Positions 44,152 to 57,085 of a DNA stretch of 64,000 nt are shown here, piece after piece. The notes beneath the pieces are model-generated. The model searched no databases and was not told the DNA's origin. It saw only the letters and a list, made by a program, of their open reading frames with translations. The DNA is from Torymus aiolomorphi (Eukaryota > Arthropoda > Insecta > Hymenoptera > Torymidae): contig CM070876.1 in NCBI GenBank assembly GCA_036365515.1, positions 107,101,310 to 107,165,309 of the forward strand, in the 5' to 3' direction. Within the stretch, counting starts at the first letter, position 1; every line of letters starts with the position of its first letter. The position numbers and the translations under genes were made by a program.

Positions 44152-46285
44152 AAAAGGATAAAAAATCGGTGGCTTATAAAATGGTTAGTAAAAAGCACTT
44201 TTGAGTAGACTATAAATTTATATGCATTTTTTATCTCATTCCCGATTAAAAGAGACGGACACAAGGAAAAACATTTTAGGTAATGGAAGTAAATCATGAG
44301 ATTTTGCACATGTAGGGATATTATATTTAAATGGTATGAATTAAAAATTAGTGCCAATGTAATTATTTATAGTGGACTTTATGAAAAAATTTAGTATTCT
44401 ACATTTACAAAGCCCACCGGTAAACTGCAAACCATCGGGCCCGCCAAGTATGTATGGGACATTGGAGGACCACCCCTGCTAGAGCAGCTCTATAGACTTC
44501 TATTGTCCTCCCAAGATGCGTAATATTATAGAAATTTCAAAATTGAGAAAGAATAATGAAAAATGGTGATGAGGTGGTAACTATGAAATTTTTTTATATA
44601 GGCTTTGACTTTTCGTAAATATCTGAAAAAATTCTTATGAATTTTAGAAATAAAAAGAAGGCATAATAGTTATATAATTAAAATAATATTCGCTCACACG
44701 GGCGTAAAGTGCGTAGGTTCTATAAAGTTTTGTAGGAGTATGAGAGCTATTGCGTCTGTTAGGCGCTAAGTAGTACTTTATGCCCGCTGGCTGTATATTT
44801 TTGAAGATACAACGTGGGCGTAAAAAGTAATTTTACACGCAAGGTACTAAAAGTTCTATTATGTCAGTCAAGTTAACTTATGGGTACTTGACTACAATAA
44901 ATTGATTTCAGTACTTTCTTGTGTTTAATTTGTATAGAAGAATGAACAAATTTGAATACAGCTCTCAGAACAATCGTACAGTTGTTTCGGAGAGTTGCTT
45001 GCATTACTTGACTATCGGTAATTGATTTCACAATTTTCGTTTGTTTGATTTACATTGAAAAATTTGAATGTACTTATATAATATTATATAATTAAAATAA
45101 TTTTTGCCCACACGGGCGTAAAGTGCGTAGATTCTATAAAGTTGTATTATGTCAGTGAAGTTAACTTATGGGTACTTGACTACAGTAAATTGATTTCAGT
45201 ACTTTCTTGTGTTTAATTTGTATAGAAAGATGAACAAATTTAAATACATTTCGAGATTCGAAGAAATAAAACGACTAGGCAAATTGTGCTGTTTTTTTAT
45301 AGATTATGCAGAAAAAACGTCTATACTTACCTTATTTTATACTTTCGTAGAAAGTTTTATATTTATTTGTATAGTCATGAAAAAAATTATTACCATTTGT
45401 AGAGAGAGCTTATTGAATAGATGAGACTAGCAGAATTAAAGGGACTAGACAAATTGTGTTGTTAGAACGTACTTAAAAAATTAGCTTTTAAAAAACGTGT
45501 TGATTGTTTTAAAAAAATATTTAAGCTCTCATTAAAGTTTTTGGTACTCAGTTTGACGGATGTTGATAGAGAGAGAGACGGCGAGAGGGAGGGGTGGGAA
45601 AGAGAGGAAGGGAGAGGAAGAGAAAGGGAGGGAGAGAGGAACTAATACTTGCCTTAGTTTAAACTTTTTTAAAATGTTTTTTTAAATAGATTTCACAACT
45701 TTTTAAGAGAAAATAATAGATTATACAGAAACAACGTCTATACTTGTCTTATTTTATACTTTCGTAGAAAGTTTTATATTAACAATATTATTATTGGTAC
45801 AGTCATGAAAAAAATTATTATCTTTTGCAAAGAGTGCTTATTGAATAGATGAGACTAGAAGAATTAAAAAGACTAGACAAATTGTGTTGTTTAAACGTAC
45901 TTAAAAAATTAGCTTTTAAAAAACGTGTTGATAGTTTTAAAAAAATATTTAAGCTCTCATTAAAGTTTTTGGTACTCAGTTTGACGGATGTTGATAAATT
46001 ATACAACAATATTAATATTTAATTATAAATAATAATCATTCATATCGGTTATAATTTTTTTTTTCAATAAAAATGCAAATCACTGGTATTAACATTTTTT
46101 GTTATGACTTTCATTTGATGAATAAAAGAAGCCAAATAAATGCAAACAACTACAAATAACTGTAAAGAACTGTTACTAACAGCAAATAATTCTTAAAAAC
46201 TATTATTTAGTGTTATTGGCGTTCCAAATCATGCATTTATAAACTGCAAATAAAAATTATATTTAATTACTAACATTTGTGTGCA

Positions 46286-48229
46286 GAATTTATTTCCACC
46301 TGAGTGGGTCTCGGTTAGTATTACATTGTAATATTTTTATTAAGATTCTTGCACTTCTACATTATTCGATAGATTGATAAAACGTCCTTCGTAACTAAAC
46401 TTACAGGCCCGGGGCCAACTTTCTTTGGTAGAGTCGCTTTAGCTTACTTTTAATGGAATATCTACAACAGTATTTCTCTTTGTCTCTATTACAGGAGGTT
46501 GTTTACTTTGACAGACTTGAACATAATCTTTTGGTGGCCTTAAGGCGATGTGAACCTCAAAATCAACCCAATTTCATTATTTAATTCATAAACATTCGAA
46601 CGTTTATTTGGAAAAACAATTCTGTCAGGCGCTCCGTGTGTGTAAATACTATGCTCAGATTTTTTTTTGTGCGATTCTATCAGCATTTCCATGAGATATG
46701 CTCGTTTTAATACTGGCAAAATTCGAAGTATTACAGATCCCTACTTATCGGCATTGCGGCTTTTATTTAATTAAATAAATTCTGAGTAGATTTTTGGAAA
46801 AACAGCTCTGTCAGGCGCTCCGTATATATAAATACTATACTCAATTTTTTTTTTTAGTAATTCAATTATTATTTGCAAAAGATATACATGTTCTAAAATT
46901 TGTCGGTAAGTACACATTACCTTAATGCATAATGATTTGATTCACACCATCCAACACGAAAAATTTGTAACGAATTCATACGTACTATATTTTCAGCATT
47001 TTATTATAACAATCTAACTTTAAGTACAATAAGTTAGTTATGTATGAATAGAAGACACAGTCTAAACAGTCTGCTAATATATAATAAACTCGTGTCCCAG
47101 GTTTAATTGCATATAGACCCTACATCGATATAGATCACACAGTAAACATACTTGCAAATGCATTTTTTTAATTGACTTATTTATTCACTCCTTCTATTTT
47201 AATTATTTATGCTTTTCACTTTACAAAACTTTCATCAAAATAACGTACATTTCACTGACATAAGAACCCACAAATGATTTCACTGAGAAGCACCATTAAA
47301 TATTAAAATATTCAATATTCAAAATATTCAAATTTTTTATATTATAAAATATTCACTCCTCTCATTTTAATCATTTATGCTTTTCACTTTACAAAACTTT
47401 TATCAAAATACACAAAATAACGTACACTTCACTGACATAAGAATCCACAAATATATTTCACTGGGAAGCACCATCTTTTTATATTACAAAAAAAAAAAGT
47501 TATTTCACATATGCTAAATGTTTATTTCTCTGTACTAATTTTTATTGTTTATTTCACACACATCCACATATAACAAACTCGTGTTCCAAGGTTCACTTAC
47601 ATAAGACCTTGGATCCATAGATCACCAACATAATAAACATATTTTTAAATGCACTTTTTAAATTCACTTATTTATCCACTTCTATTGTAAAATAAAAAAT
47701 AATAATAATAATATATTGAATACTTATCACAACAACCTAACTTTTAACCACAATAATTAAAGTTGTCTATGAAAATAAGATAGTCTAAGAAGTTTACTAA
47801 TATGTTTGCGCGTTGTTTTTTCAAATTACTGACACTATTAAAAAATACTTGGTAATCCATTCTTTAACGCATTGATATGCAATAAACTTTATCAATTTTT
47901 AGTATTTGTTTATATTTATGTTAATATCTTCTTCAAGGAGTGAAATCTGAGTCTGAAAGTATAAAATACTTGAGCTTGATGCACTTCCAATAATCTGGGA
48001 AAATCTTACATCTCACTATTTCCGGGTGTTAGTATCACAATAACATAACTTTTAACCACAATAATTAAAGTTATCTATGTAAATAAGATCAGCTGCCAAT
48101 GCTGCTTTTACTACATAGTGGTTCACTCTTCAGAATTTACATTCAAATCTATGTATTAACTGATGATCCTCTAGTTTTTACAAAACTTGAAGCTCAAAGT
48201 TGACTACAATTTCCATAAGAGCAGCTTAT
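46286..48229. other. AT-rich, internally duplicated spacer
   Basis: Repeats seen: the TTTATGCTTTTCACTTTACA block at 47208 and 47380, a CATAAGAA-CCACAAAT block at 47262 and 47440, AATAAACTCGTGTCCCAGG/AACAAACTCGTGTTCCAAGG at 47080 and 47573, and CACAATAATTAAAGTT at 47740 and 48057. Part of it is a diverged copy of 52310-52650. The coding-like segment at 46440-46880 is listed separately. Confidence 0.6.
46440..46880 (-). pseudogene. Unrecognised, tandemly duplicated coding-like segment
   Basis: Minus-strand reading gives two similar pieces: LLKKKIEYSIYIYGAPDRAV (about 46870-46790) and SHKKKSEHSIYTHGAPDRIV (46690-46610), each after an acceptor-like AG (ATTTTAG; TTTTGCCAG). The second runs on as FPNKRSNVYELNNEIGLILR, then after a frame change RPPKDYVQVCQSKQPPVIE (46540-46480). 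The last piece recurs as PSKDYVQVCQSTQPPVVEAE on the minus strand near 52600-52530. This looks like duplicated exons of a decayed gene or of an unknown element. I cannot name the family. Confidence 0.35.
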
Positions 48230-49006
48230 GGCCGAATCCATCTCAAATCAGACAGCCCGCGTATGCCTATTTCACCTATCATGTTGAAATAAAAATATTT
48301 ATGTTCTACTCGAAAAAATATTTTACACGTGTTTTTTTATTTTTTTGTTTCATCAAAATTTCATGCGTTCAGCGATACCGAAAAATTCCGAGAAAATTCT
48401 TTCATTGAGAAAAAAAATTTTCAATGTGATTTTCAGACTGCTATTGTTTCAGCAGTTTTTCAAGCTTTTAAACGTGTAACACATAATTTCACTCAGTTTT
48501 GAGCCCTCTTTAACGGCCTTAATGTCATTTTCAAAAAAAAATAAAAAATCCACGAGCTATGCACTTTTTACTGAAAAATTCATTTTTTAGAGAAGTGCCT
48601 TTTTCTCGAAAACCCCATGTTTTTTTTGCACAATTTTTGTTGTCGTGATAGAGGACGGTAATGCCTAGCTAGACGTATTTGTGAGATTCGGTACGTTTTT
48701 CCTGGGATAGCGATCACTAATGAGATAACACACAAACAAATTTTTCACGCTTAACGCTTATATATAGTCAATGATATTAGAGTCAATGTAAAGGTATTTA
48801 TCTTTGTGCGTATGTAATATACATGTACGTGCGCCTACTTATAGGAGTATATGTACTAGTACATTTGTCCGCTAGATGGATATGGTTTGACTTAACATTT
48901 ACAAAGAAAAGTTCGGTTTCTGCTATATATCACACATCTCGTCTTATTTAAAACCATCATCTTTTGGAAAATTATTACATATTTACACCTTATCAACTCA
49001 ACTACG

Positions 49007-49910
49007 ATGTCTCAATATTACTCAACAGAGAGAATCAAATGTGCAGACTTTTTAGACAAACACAAACAAATTATTTACAAATCTAGTTCCGTACGTTTAA
49101 AACAACTTGAGAATCTTGCTCATCCATTGAAGCACCTCTATCCTCATTTACCTTTGACACCTTCTACATATCTGTGTCAACATTGTTACAATCGTGCTTT
49201 AGAATTGGTGAGTAGTACTGACAATGAATTTATAACGGATAATGAAGTTACCGATAACGTAGTTGATAGAGATGAAGATTTTTTACCAAGTACTCCAGAA
49301 CGCATTGAAGAATTTAATAATGAAATAAGTACATCTTTCTTAGGTTCTGTATCGCCTCTTAAAAGAAAAAATCTTATACATGAAAAATCAATTGAAAATT
49401 ACGTAACAAAGAAGAAAAAAAAAAATACTTTCAACATTGTCTAATACCCTTGATGTGAAGTTGAACAATGTTTATGACGTTTCTATAACAGCAAATGAAT
49501 CAACTGTATGCCATTGTACAGAATGGATACAAAATCTTGGTCTAGCCTTGCAAAAGTGTTCTACGGTATCAGAAAAAATAAAAATTCTGACTTTGCTACC
49601 TTCATCCTTTACAAAACATGAAATTTTATCTTTATTTCCAGAAATAACAATGTATATGATCAACAAATCGAGAAATCTTGTTAAAGAAAAAGGAATTTAT
49701 TCAGAACCAGATGCATATTCAGGCCATCCGATTGATGAAAACATGGAAAAAATTGTTATGGAATATTATTTAAATGATGATTTTAATTGTTCAAGACAAA
49801 GTCCTAATAAATGTGACGTTGTTACAATTAAAGTTAACAATAAAAAAGAGAAAAAAGTTAAGCGTTTTCTTACTCGAAGTTTAAAAGAGAAAAAGTTTAA
49901 AAGAGTATAA
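49007..49910 (+). pseudogene. Transposase N-terminal half, frameshifted
   Basis: Two overlapping frames. 49007-49444 starts MSQYYSTERIKCADFLDKHK and carries a Cys pair in LCQHCYNRAL near residue 64, with an acidic stretch after it. 49437-49910 (157 codons) goes on with VCHCTEWIQNLGLALQKCST and a Lys-rich end. The joint falls at an A11 run (49415-49425), a typical slippage site, so one base of indel there would unite the frames. The ATG at 49007 lies about 170 bp inside the TIR. This part would bind DNA or mediate multimerisation; no family name is offered. Confidence 0.75.
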
Positions 49911-49935
49911 AGTATTTAAAAATGATTATCCAGAA

Positions 49936-51174
49936 TTGAGAATTGGAAAATCGAAATTTTATAGTTTGCGACGAAAGTATGTCTTACTTAGCCCCATCAA
50001 AGAAGTTTGTCTCTGTATCTATTGCGCAAATTATGATTTATTTCTTACGAGCTTAATTAATTTTAGAGGGAGTAACGTCACAGAGTTGGATGAAAGTCGG
50101 TCACAAATAATAAATGCAACAATGTGTTCTGAGCCATCTGATTTATGTTATTTACAAGAATGTAAACTATGTCCAGGGATTAAGGGAATTACGTTTCATG
50201 TTTTAAAACTGCAAGATGTAGAAGGCACAGAAGAAATTACATATGCTTTGTGGGATAATGGAAACCTGATTAAAAAGACACTATCAATTTCTGCTTTTAA
50301 AGATGAACTTTCGGTTTGGACCATGAGGGTTAGTACTCACATGTATGTAAAAAATATACAACGCAAAGCTATAAAAACAGAAAGAGAAAGTGCTAAAAAA
50401 GACTCACATCATTTAGTTCTTCAAATAGACTTCGCTGAAAACTGGGCTGTGATTCATAATAAAGCTGTTCAAGGAAATCATTGGGTTAATGATCAAATTT
50501 CTATTTTCACAGCAGTCTCTTATCAAGGGGATTCGACACAAAGTTTCGCAGTTATAAGTGATGACCGAAAACATGATTCAGCGTATGCTTTGCTAGCAGT
50601 ACAAAAAATTATAAAATTCTTGAAAGAAAATTGTTGTGATTCAATTAAAAAAATTACCATCGTATCAGACGGCGCTGCGAGTCACTTTAAAAATCGCTTT
50701 CAATTAGATGAACTAAAACGAGCACCGTGTGATATAAAATGGTTGTTCTCTGCTACTGGGCACGGCAAAGGAGCTGTAGATGGTGTGGGTGGACTTATAA
50801 AGCATTATGCTACTTCGCATAATCTTCGAGAGCCCCTTGAAGAAGCTATTCAAAACGCAAATGATTTTGCAATACATGTTCAAAAATATACTGATGCTAT
50901 TAAAAATATAATACATTTACAAGATGCTGAAATAGAACAATTCAGAAAAGAAAAAAATATTGATTGGCTTACAACTCCAAAGTTTCCTGGAATTCAAAAA
51001 ACTCATATATGGGTTAAAAAAACATGTGACGATAAAATACATTGTTTGACAGCAAAGACCGCTGATCGTCCGCTTACTGAATTAAGAACAATGAAGCAGA
51101 AAAACAAAGGTAGTAAAATAGGTATACAAATGAAAAAAAGGTATAAAAATAAAAAATCAAAAAGACGCAAATAA
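49936..51174 (+). pseudogene. Transposase catalytic half, DDE-type
   Basis: 412 codons from the first alternative start; the reading is open upstream to 49885 (YKVFKNDYPELRIGKSKF), so it continues the preceding frame after a second frameshift near 49885-49905. Landmarks: CLCIYCANYD at residues 25-34, CKLCPG at 76-81, IDFAENW with Asp165, SDDRKHDSA with Asp209/Asp214, TIVSDGAASHFKNRF with Asp246, and GHGKGAVDGVGGLIK with Asp282. The order D...SDG...HGKG-xDGxGG marks a widespread uncharacterised animal transposase family. The C-terminus is very basic (KKRYKNKKSKRRK). It stops 20 bp before the right TIR begins. Confidence 0.85.
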
Positions 51175-51795
51175 CAAATAAATACATAGTTATGTGTACC
51201 TGTATATTACATACACACAAAGACAAATACCTTTACATTGACTCTAATATCATTGACTATATATAAGCATTAGGCGTGAAAAATTTGTTTGTGTGTTATC
51301 TCATTAGTGATCGCTATCCCAGGGAAAAAGTACCGAATCTCACAAATACGTCTAGCTAGGCATTACCGTCCTCTATCACGACAACAAAAATTGTGCAAAA
51401 AAAAAACATGGGGTTTTCGAGAAAAAGGCACTTCCCTAAAAAATGAATTTTTCAGTAAAAAGTGCATAGCTCGTGGATTTTTTATTTTTTTTGAAAATGA
51501 CATTAAGGCCGTTAAAGAGGGCTCAAAACTGAGTGAAATTGTGTGTTACACGTTTAAAAGCTCGAAAAACTGCTGAAACAATAGCAGTCTGAAAATCACA
51601 TTGAAAATTTTTTTTCTCAATGAAAGAATTTTCTCAGAATTTTTCGGCATCGCTGAACGCATGAAATTTTGATGAAACAAAAAAATAAAAAAACACGTGT
51701 AAAATATTTTTTCGAGTAGAACATAAATATTTTTATTTCAACATGATAGGTGAAATAGGCATACGCGGGCTGTCTGATTTGAGATGAATTCGGCC

Positions 51796-53094
51796 TTATA
51801 CATTTTTCACAAAATACTCATTCCCACTCACTTACTCTTGTATCTTTCCAAATTTGAAAAGTTCTTAATACTTATAGGTATGTTGTCGGATTAAGTCCCA
51901 TCTGTAAAGTATTTACAAGCAAGCATTGTTACTTGATTTTTTCGTGGTTGAATACTTATACGATTATAAAATCACACTTTTTGCCAATAAGATAATCTAC
52001 AGATAATATTCCACTTACAGAAAAGTCCACAGATATTATTTCACTTGGAGGCATCATAGTCAAAAGCGAGTCACATCACAAATGGTAATCCTTCAAACTG
52101 TGCTATTTAAAGCTTTCTTGACATTTTTTTATATTATCTTAATTATTTGAATCATATCCGCTGTTTGTTCATGCAAGTTTTCGCTTCTATTCCTTTGGGT
52201 CTTGAGAAAATATGGTGATTAATTAATACATCGTTCTTCTGCATTCTACACAGATATAATAAAACTGACATTCAATAATTATAAATTATTATAACCATGT
52301 TCTGGCTTAGTATTACATTGTAATATTTTAAGATTCTTGCACTTCTAGATCCGACAGATGGATATAATCGCCTTCATAACTAAAGTCACAGGTCCTGGGC
52401 CAATTTTGGACGAGTTGCCTTTGGAAGAATTGCTAGTTTACCTTTAGAAGTCATAGGGTCAGTAAAGCATTGATAATTGAAACACTATAAAGTAGAACGA
52501 GGCTCTGCTAGTGGGATATCTGCCACAGTATTTCTGCCTCTACTACAGGAGGTTGCGTGCTTTGACAGACTTGAACGTAATCTTTTGATGGCTGTAATGC
52601 ATAATGATTTGATAACACCCTCCAACAAGAAAAATTTATACATGTATTCACATGTATGCATATTATTATACTCTTATTATATATGTAAAATATCAAACGC
52701 ACTATTTCCGGGTTTTAATAAGTGAATATCCTCCTTATTTTAAATGTCGTCAGCTGTCACAAATGCTTCACCAATTTTTTTAGAAGATGATGATTTTTAC
52801 ATCCGGAAACATTTTTAAACCAAGAACTTGTAAATGCTAATTGTAGTGCTAATACTCTGTAATATAAAAAAAGATTTCACAAAGTAACAAGAACTTTTAG
52901 ATTTTATATTAATAAGATTATTTCTAATAAAAGTTTGCTACTTATCTGAATCCCTTCCAATTTGTTGAGATATATTCTAGCTACAACCTACTCAAACAAA
53001 ATGAAAATGATTCTCTCTATATATCTGCATAAAACTTTAACAAAAACTAGATAGATAGAGTAGAGGTTATGTTGTAAAAAAACATATACTGTAA
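51796..53094. other. AT-rich flank with a diverged copy of 46300-46980
   Basis: 52310-52650 repeats, in the same order, TTAGTATTACATTGTAATAT, AGATTCTTGCACTTCTA, ACAGGAGGTTG, CTTTGACAGACTTGAACG and ATGCATAATGATTTGAT from 46315-46945, so related sequence flanks the transposon on both sides. No intact gene. Confidence 0.65.
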
Positions 53095-53200
<106 letters not shown>

Positions 53201-53204
53201 CTCG

Positions 53205-53700
<496 letters not shown>

Positions 53701-53820
53701 TATATATAGACACACGTATACTATAAACAATCATCCGTGATATTGTGTGTATATATATATATGTTATATGTTGAGAGATGCGTAAGGTTAGGTCGTTATG
53801 TATGGGCGTGCGTTCGTGTG

Positions 53821-53838
53821 TGTATATATATATATATA

Positions 53839-53901
<63 letters not shown>
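53821..53901. repeat. (TA)n microsatellite
   Basis: Two TA runs separated by TTTATTTATA. The small open frame over it is an artefact. Confidence 0.95.
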
Positions 53902-53907
<6 letters not shown>

Positions 53908-54209
53908 ACAGGAAGTCGCAACACTGGATGAGAGTCTGAAACTATGGAGAAAATTTAGAATCGGAAAGTGGACATAAAAAATTCAGCTCTCTATATCTTT
54001 GAAACGAGATAATCTTTTTAAATAAAATCTTTTGATTTGAGTAGAGCAATGAAATGGCTTTCGATTAAGAGGATATGTTATATAGTTGAAACTAACGCAA
54101 TAGGTATAAGTGCATTGATTTTTTTCTCGTACATCCATTTCAATGTATATCATCGCGCGGTCACTCCTAAGGCTCTTCTATACTTGCCTTCGGAGCGCTC
54201 CCGCGCTCC

Positions 54210-54700
54210 TTGATGTCTACATTTTTTACAGTAAGCATTATATGCATAGACCACGTTGACCGCTATTAACTGTCACGTTACGGTTTTCCTTTATGATAAG
54301 CGGACTGTCTCCATGTGCGCGCGGGCTGTTTTTATTTAATTATAGTTGTTTATAGTTCTTTTGTATTTAAGATAAGAAATAATAGTCGGAAGTTGGGATG
54401 AGAAGGGCGGGGCTGGGGGGGGGGGGGTAGTTAATTATTAAAATTATATTGATGTCTACATTTTTTACAGTAAGCATTACATGCATAGACCACCTTGACC
54501 GCTATTGACTGTCACGTTACGGTTTTCCTTTATGATAAGCGAACTGTCTCCATGTGCGTGCGGGCTGCTTTTATTTAATTATAATTGTTTATAGTTCTTT
54601 TGTATTTAAGATAAGAAATAATAGTCGGAAGTTGGGATGTGAAGAGTGGGGCGTGGGAGGGGGGGTAGGAGAGAAAGGGCGGGGAGGAGGTTCGTAGGGG
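54210..54700 (+). repeat. Tandem duplication, ~239-bp unit, two copies
   Basis: TGATGTCTACATTTTTTACA begins both copies (54210 and 54450). Each ends in a G-rich stretch (G14 at 54415-54427; GGGAGGGGGGG at 54655). The first copy has an extra TAGTTAATTATTAAAATTAT before the second begins, a segment also found at 36127-36150. Confidence 0.92.
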
Positions 54701-54703
54701 CGT

Positions 54704-55686
54704 ACAGTGTTCTATTTTGAAAAAAATGGACAAAATGAAATATCTCGCGAACGGATATCAATAGCCGGATGAATCCAACTGCATTTTAAAGTTGAAGTAA
54801 TGTACAATAAAGGAAAAATAGTCCAGTACTGATCATTTGACCCTGTGACCTTGGAAATGAAAAATGAAAGTGGAATAAATAACGTATTTTCGGCTTTTTC
54901 ATTGTAGACTTTCTGGCTATCAATTTTTTCGTTCAAAAAAATATGTACTCCTGTAGTGTTTGATGCAAGGAATCCGAATTTGATGTCAGAATTGTCCTAT
55001 CGCACACCAATTTGTTTTTAAATCTGAAAGCTCCATAAAAAAATACGAAAAATTCACCCTGAAAAAATGGAGTATTATTGAGTAATTTCGACTTCAAATT
55101 CGGATTCAGCGAATCACAATACATGGGTAAATAAATACAAGTACACAAATTTGTAGGTGCATATATGAATTATTAAAATTTAAGGGTTATTAAAAAATGG
55201 CATTTTTTACAATATTTTCATGCTCTTTAATAAAATTGTATTAAATACAAGCGTTTGTGTACCCATGTATTATGATAAGCTGAATCCAAATCCGAAGTCG
55301 AAATTACTCAATAATATTCCATTTCTTCCAGGATAAATTTTTCGTATTTTTTATGGAGTTTTCAGCTTTAAAAACAAACTGGTGTGCGATAGGACAATTC
55401 TGACATCAAATTCGGATTCCTTGCATCAAACACTACAGGAGTACATATTTTTTTGATCGAAAAAATTGATAGCCACAAAGTCTACAATGAAAAAGCCGAA
55501 AATTCGTTATTTATTCGACTTTCATTTTTCATTTCTAAGGTCACAGGGTCAAATGATCAGTACTAGACTATTTTTCCTTTATTGTACATTACTTCAACTT
55601 TAAAATGCAGTTAGATTCATCCGGCTATCGATATCCGTTCGCGAGATATTTCATTTTGTCCATTTTTTTTCAAAATAGAACACTGT
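54704..55686. mobile_element. Foldback element, 983 bp, ~430-bp arms
   Basis: ACAGTGTTCTATTTTGAAAA at the left is mirrored by TTTTCAAAATAGAACACTGT at the right; the arms pair through GAAATATCTCGCGAACGG, TGACCCTGTGACCTT and TTCGGATT to a loop near 55145-55255. GGGGCGT (left) and GGGGCGC (right) lie outside, a possible 7- or 8-bp target duplication with one change, as in hAT-type elements. No protein. Confidence 0.88.
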
Positions 55687-56640
55687 GGGGCGCAGCCCCC
55701 TGCCGTAAAAAAAATTAATAAAAAATCATTTAAATAATAAAATGCCATATATAGAATATTGTTATTATTGAATCTAGAATATTTAATACTCGTACAAAAA
55801 TTATAAAATAAGATTATTTGCAATATTTTTGTATTTTTTACAAGAAATTAAAATTTATGAAAGTAAAACGTTTGTTAAACTTTACTTCATCAAAGAGAAA
55901 GATTTTTATACGACTCTAACCTCAAAATGACAACTTTGATATGATTTTTCAGCGCTGTCTAAATTTAGACAAATTTTCGTCACTAATTTTGAAAGAACGT
56001 GAAGTTTCACGTAGGATATCGTACTTCCAGAATTTTTCGGAGGTCAGTAGCATTGTGAACAAATTTCTTAACCTTTAGAGGGCGAGGGTGGTCGATATTT
56101 CGACCACCCAAGGCACACGAACTATTTATGACCATTTTTTTTGTACTCAGCAATTGAACAAAAAACATGCTTATACCAACCTTCAGGCTGAAATAAAAAA
56201 AAACACCAATTTGACCTTGAAATGGCTATTTTCAAGGGCGGGTGGTCTTTGAAGGTGCCTTCAAGATTTTTTTTCACTATTTTTTTCGTATTAAGCGCAT
56301 TAAAGAACATGGTATACTACTATAACGCTAAAATAGCAACAAACAAAAATTTTTTATATTGGATATATCGATCCCCTCTTAGGTTGGAAACTTAAAATTA
56401 TATATAAATTTTAGATCAAATGAAAAGTCGATTTGAACCAAAATTTCTCCGCCCGCTAAGGGTTAATATATTACCGCATGTATAACAGAATTTTGATCCG
56501 GTATATTATATAACCCATCTAATAGTACTTTTCGATACTAGTACGACAAACCTGTATCGAACATAATATTTTGACACTCGTCATTTTGAAACGTAAGCGC
56601 GTGTAAAAGTGGTACTTTATGCAGAGTGGCAAAAATGTAA
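55687..56640. other. AT-rich, no recognised gene
   Basis: A GC-rich edge (GGGGCGCAGCCCCCTGCCG) follows the foldback. GTGGTC-GACCACC-like words near 56090 and 56245 hint at a diverged duplication. Otherwise nothing. Confidence 0.4.
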
Positions 56641-56649
56641 CAAATGATT

Positions 56650-56890
56650 TCATATTATTAGTATAATGGGAAATATAAACTTAAAATTTTTTTTCATTAG
56701 AAGATGTCGGATATCGATATTTCTCATACTTTATCCAGATCTTATCGTGTGAATATGTATGTGTGTATTTTTAGTACAATAAAAAAATGAAAAAATACGT
56801 GTCAAATTATTTTAAGATAAGAATTACATACTTGAAAACCAAAATGATCGGTGACAAAGGCATACTCAGGCCGTTCGATTTCAGATGGCT
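56650..56890 (-). repeat. Solo TIR of a relative of the 48-kb transposon
   Basis: The reverse complement reads GCCATCTGAAATCGAACGGC, GAGTATGCCTTTGTCACCG and ATCATTTTGGTTTTCAAG, then ACACGTATTTTTTC, matching the order of the TIR at 48230-48345 (CCATCTCAAATCAGACAGCC, GTATGCCTATTTCACC, ATCATGTTGAAATAAA, ACACGTGTTTTTTT). The other end and transposase were not found beside it. Confidence 0.7.
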
Positions 56891-57085
56891 TTGTCCACAA
56901 AAAAGTTCACTTTTCTACCGTATTTAATGCCCAACTGCATCTCATCTGGTTGGGTATATTTTTTGAGTAGCCGCAGACTTCTGGGGTACTCGCACAGCCT
57001 TAGTACAGGCATATATTTGACAGCATATCAATTTCTGTTTTATGAATCCCTTTTTATAAACTCTTTATTTACTTTGTATTTTCAG

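Larger units (their letters stand above)
36150..46285. mobile_element. Giant foldback element with ~2-kb arms, split by copia
   Basis: The left arm (36150-36238, then 41934-43861) and the right arm (44421-46285) are reverse complements over about 1.9 kb with scattered differences; the junction TAACACTAAATAATAG-TTTTTAAGAATTATT is intact in the right arm (46190-46220), giving the empty site for the copia insertion. The centre (43862-44420) is unique. Inside each arm are a CT/GA-rich tract, inverted GGGCATAAAGTAC and CACTTTACGCCC blocks, and a terminal GGCGGGCCCGACGGTTTG facing inward. The mirrored 71-codon frames at 42760-42975 and 45209-45424 reflect the palindrome. No transposase was recognised. 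Confidence 0.9.
48230..51795 (+). mobile_element. DNA transposon with ~600-bp TIRs, TSD TTAT, DDE-type transposase
   Basis: TTAT stands just outside both ends (48226-48229 and 51796-51799). The ends read GGCCGAAT(C/T)CATCTCAAATC and inverted; the inverted match continues inward almost without break to about 48832 on the left and 51193 on the right, including GGTAATGCCTAGCTAGACG and ATATAGTCAATGATATTAGA. Between the TIRs lies a transposase gene in three frames with two apparent frameshifts. Total 3566 bp. The superfamily is not assigned here: a 4-bp TSD with a DDE-like protein is compatible with Sola, but this needs a search. Confidence 0.93.
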
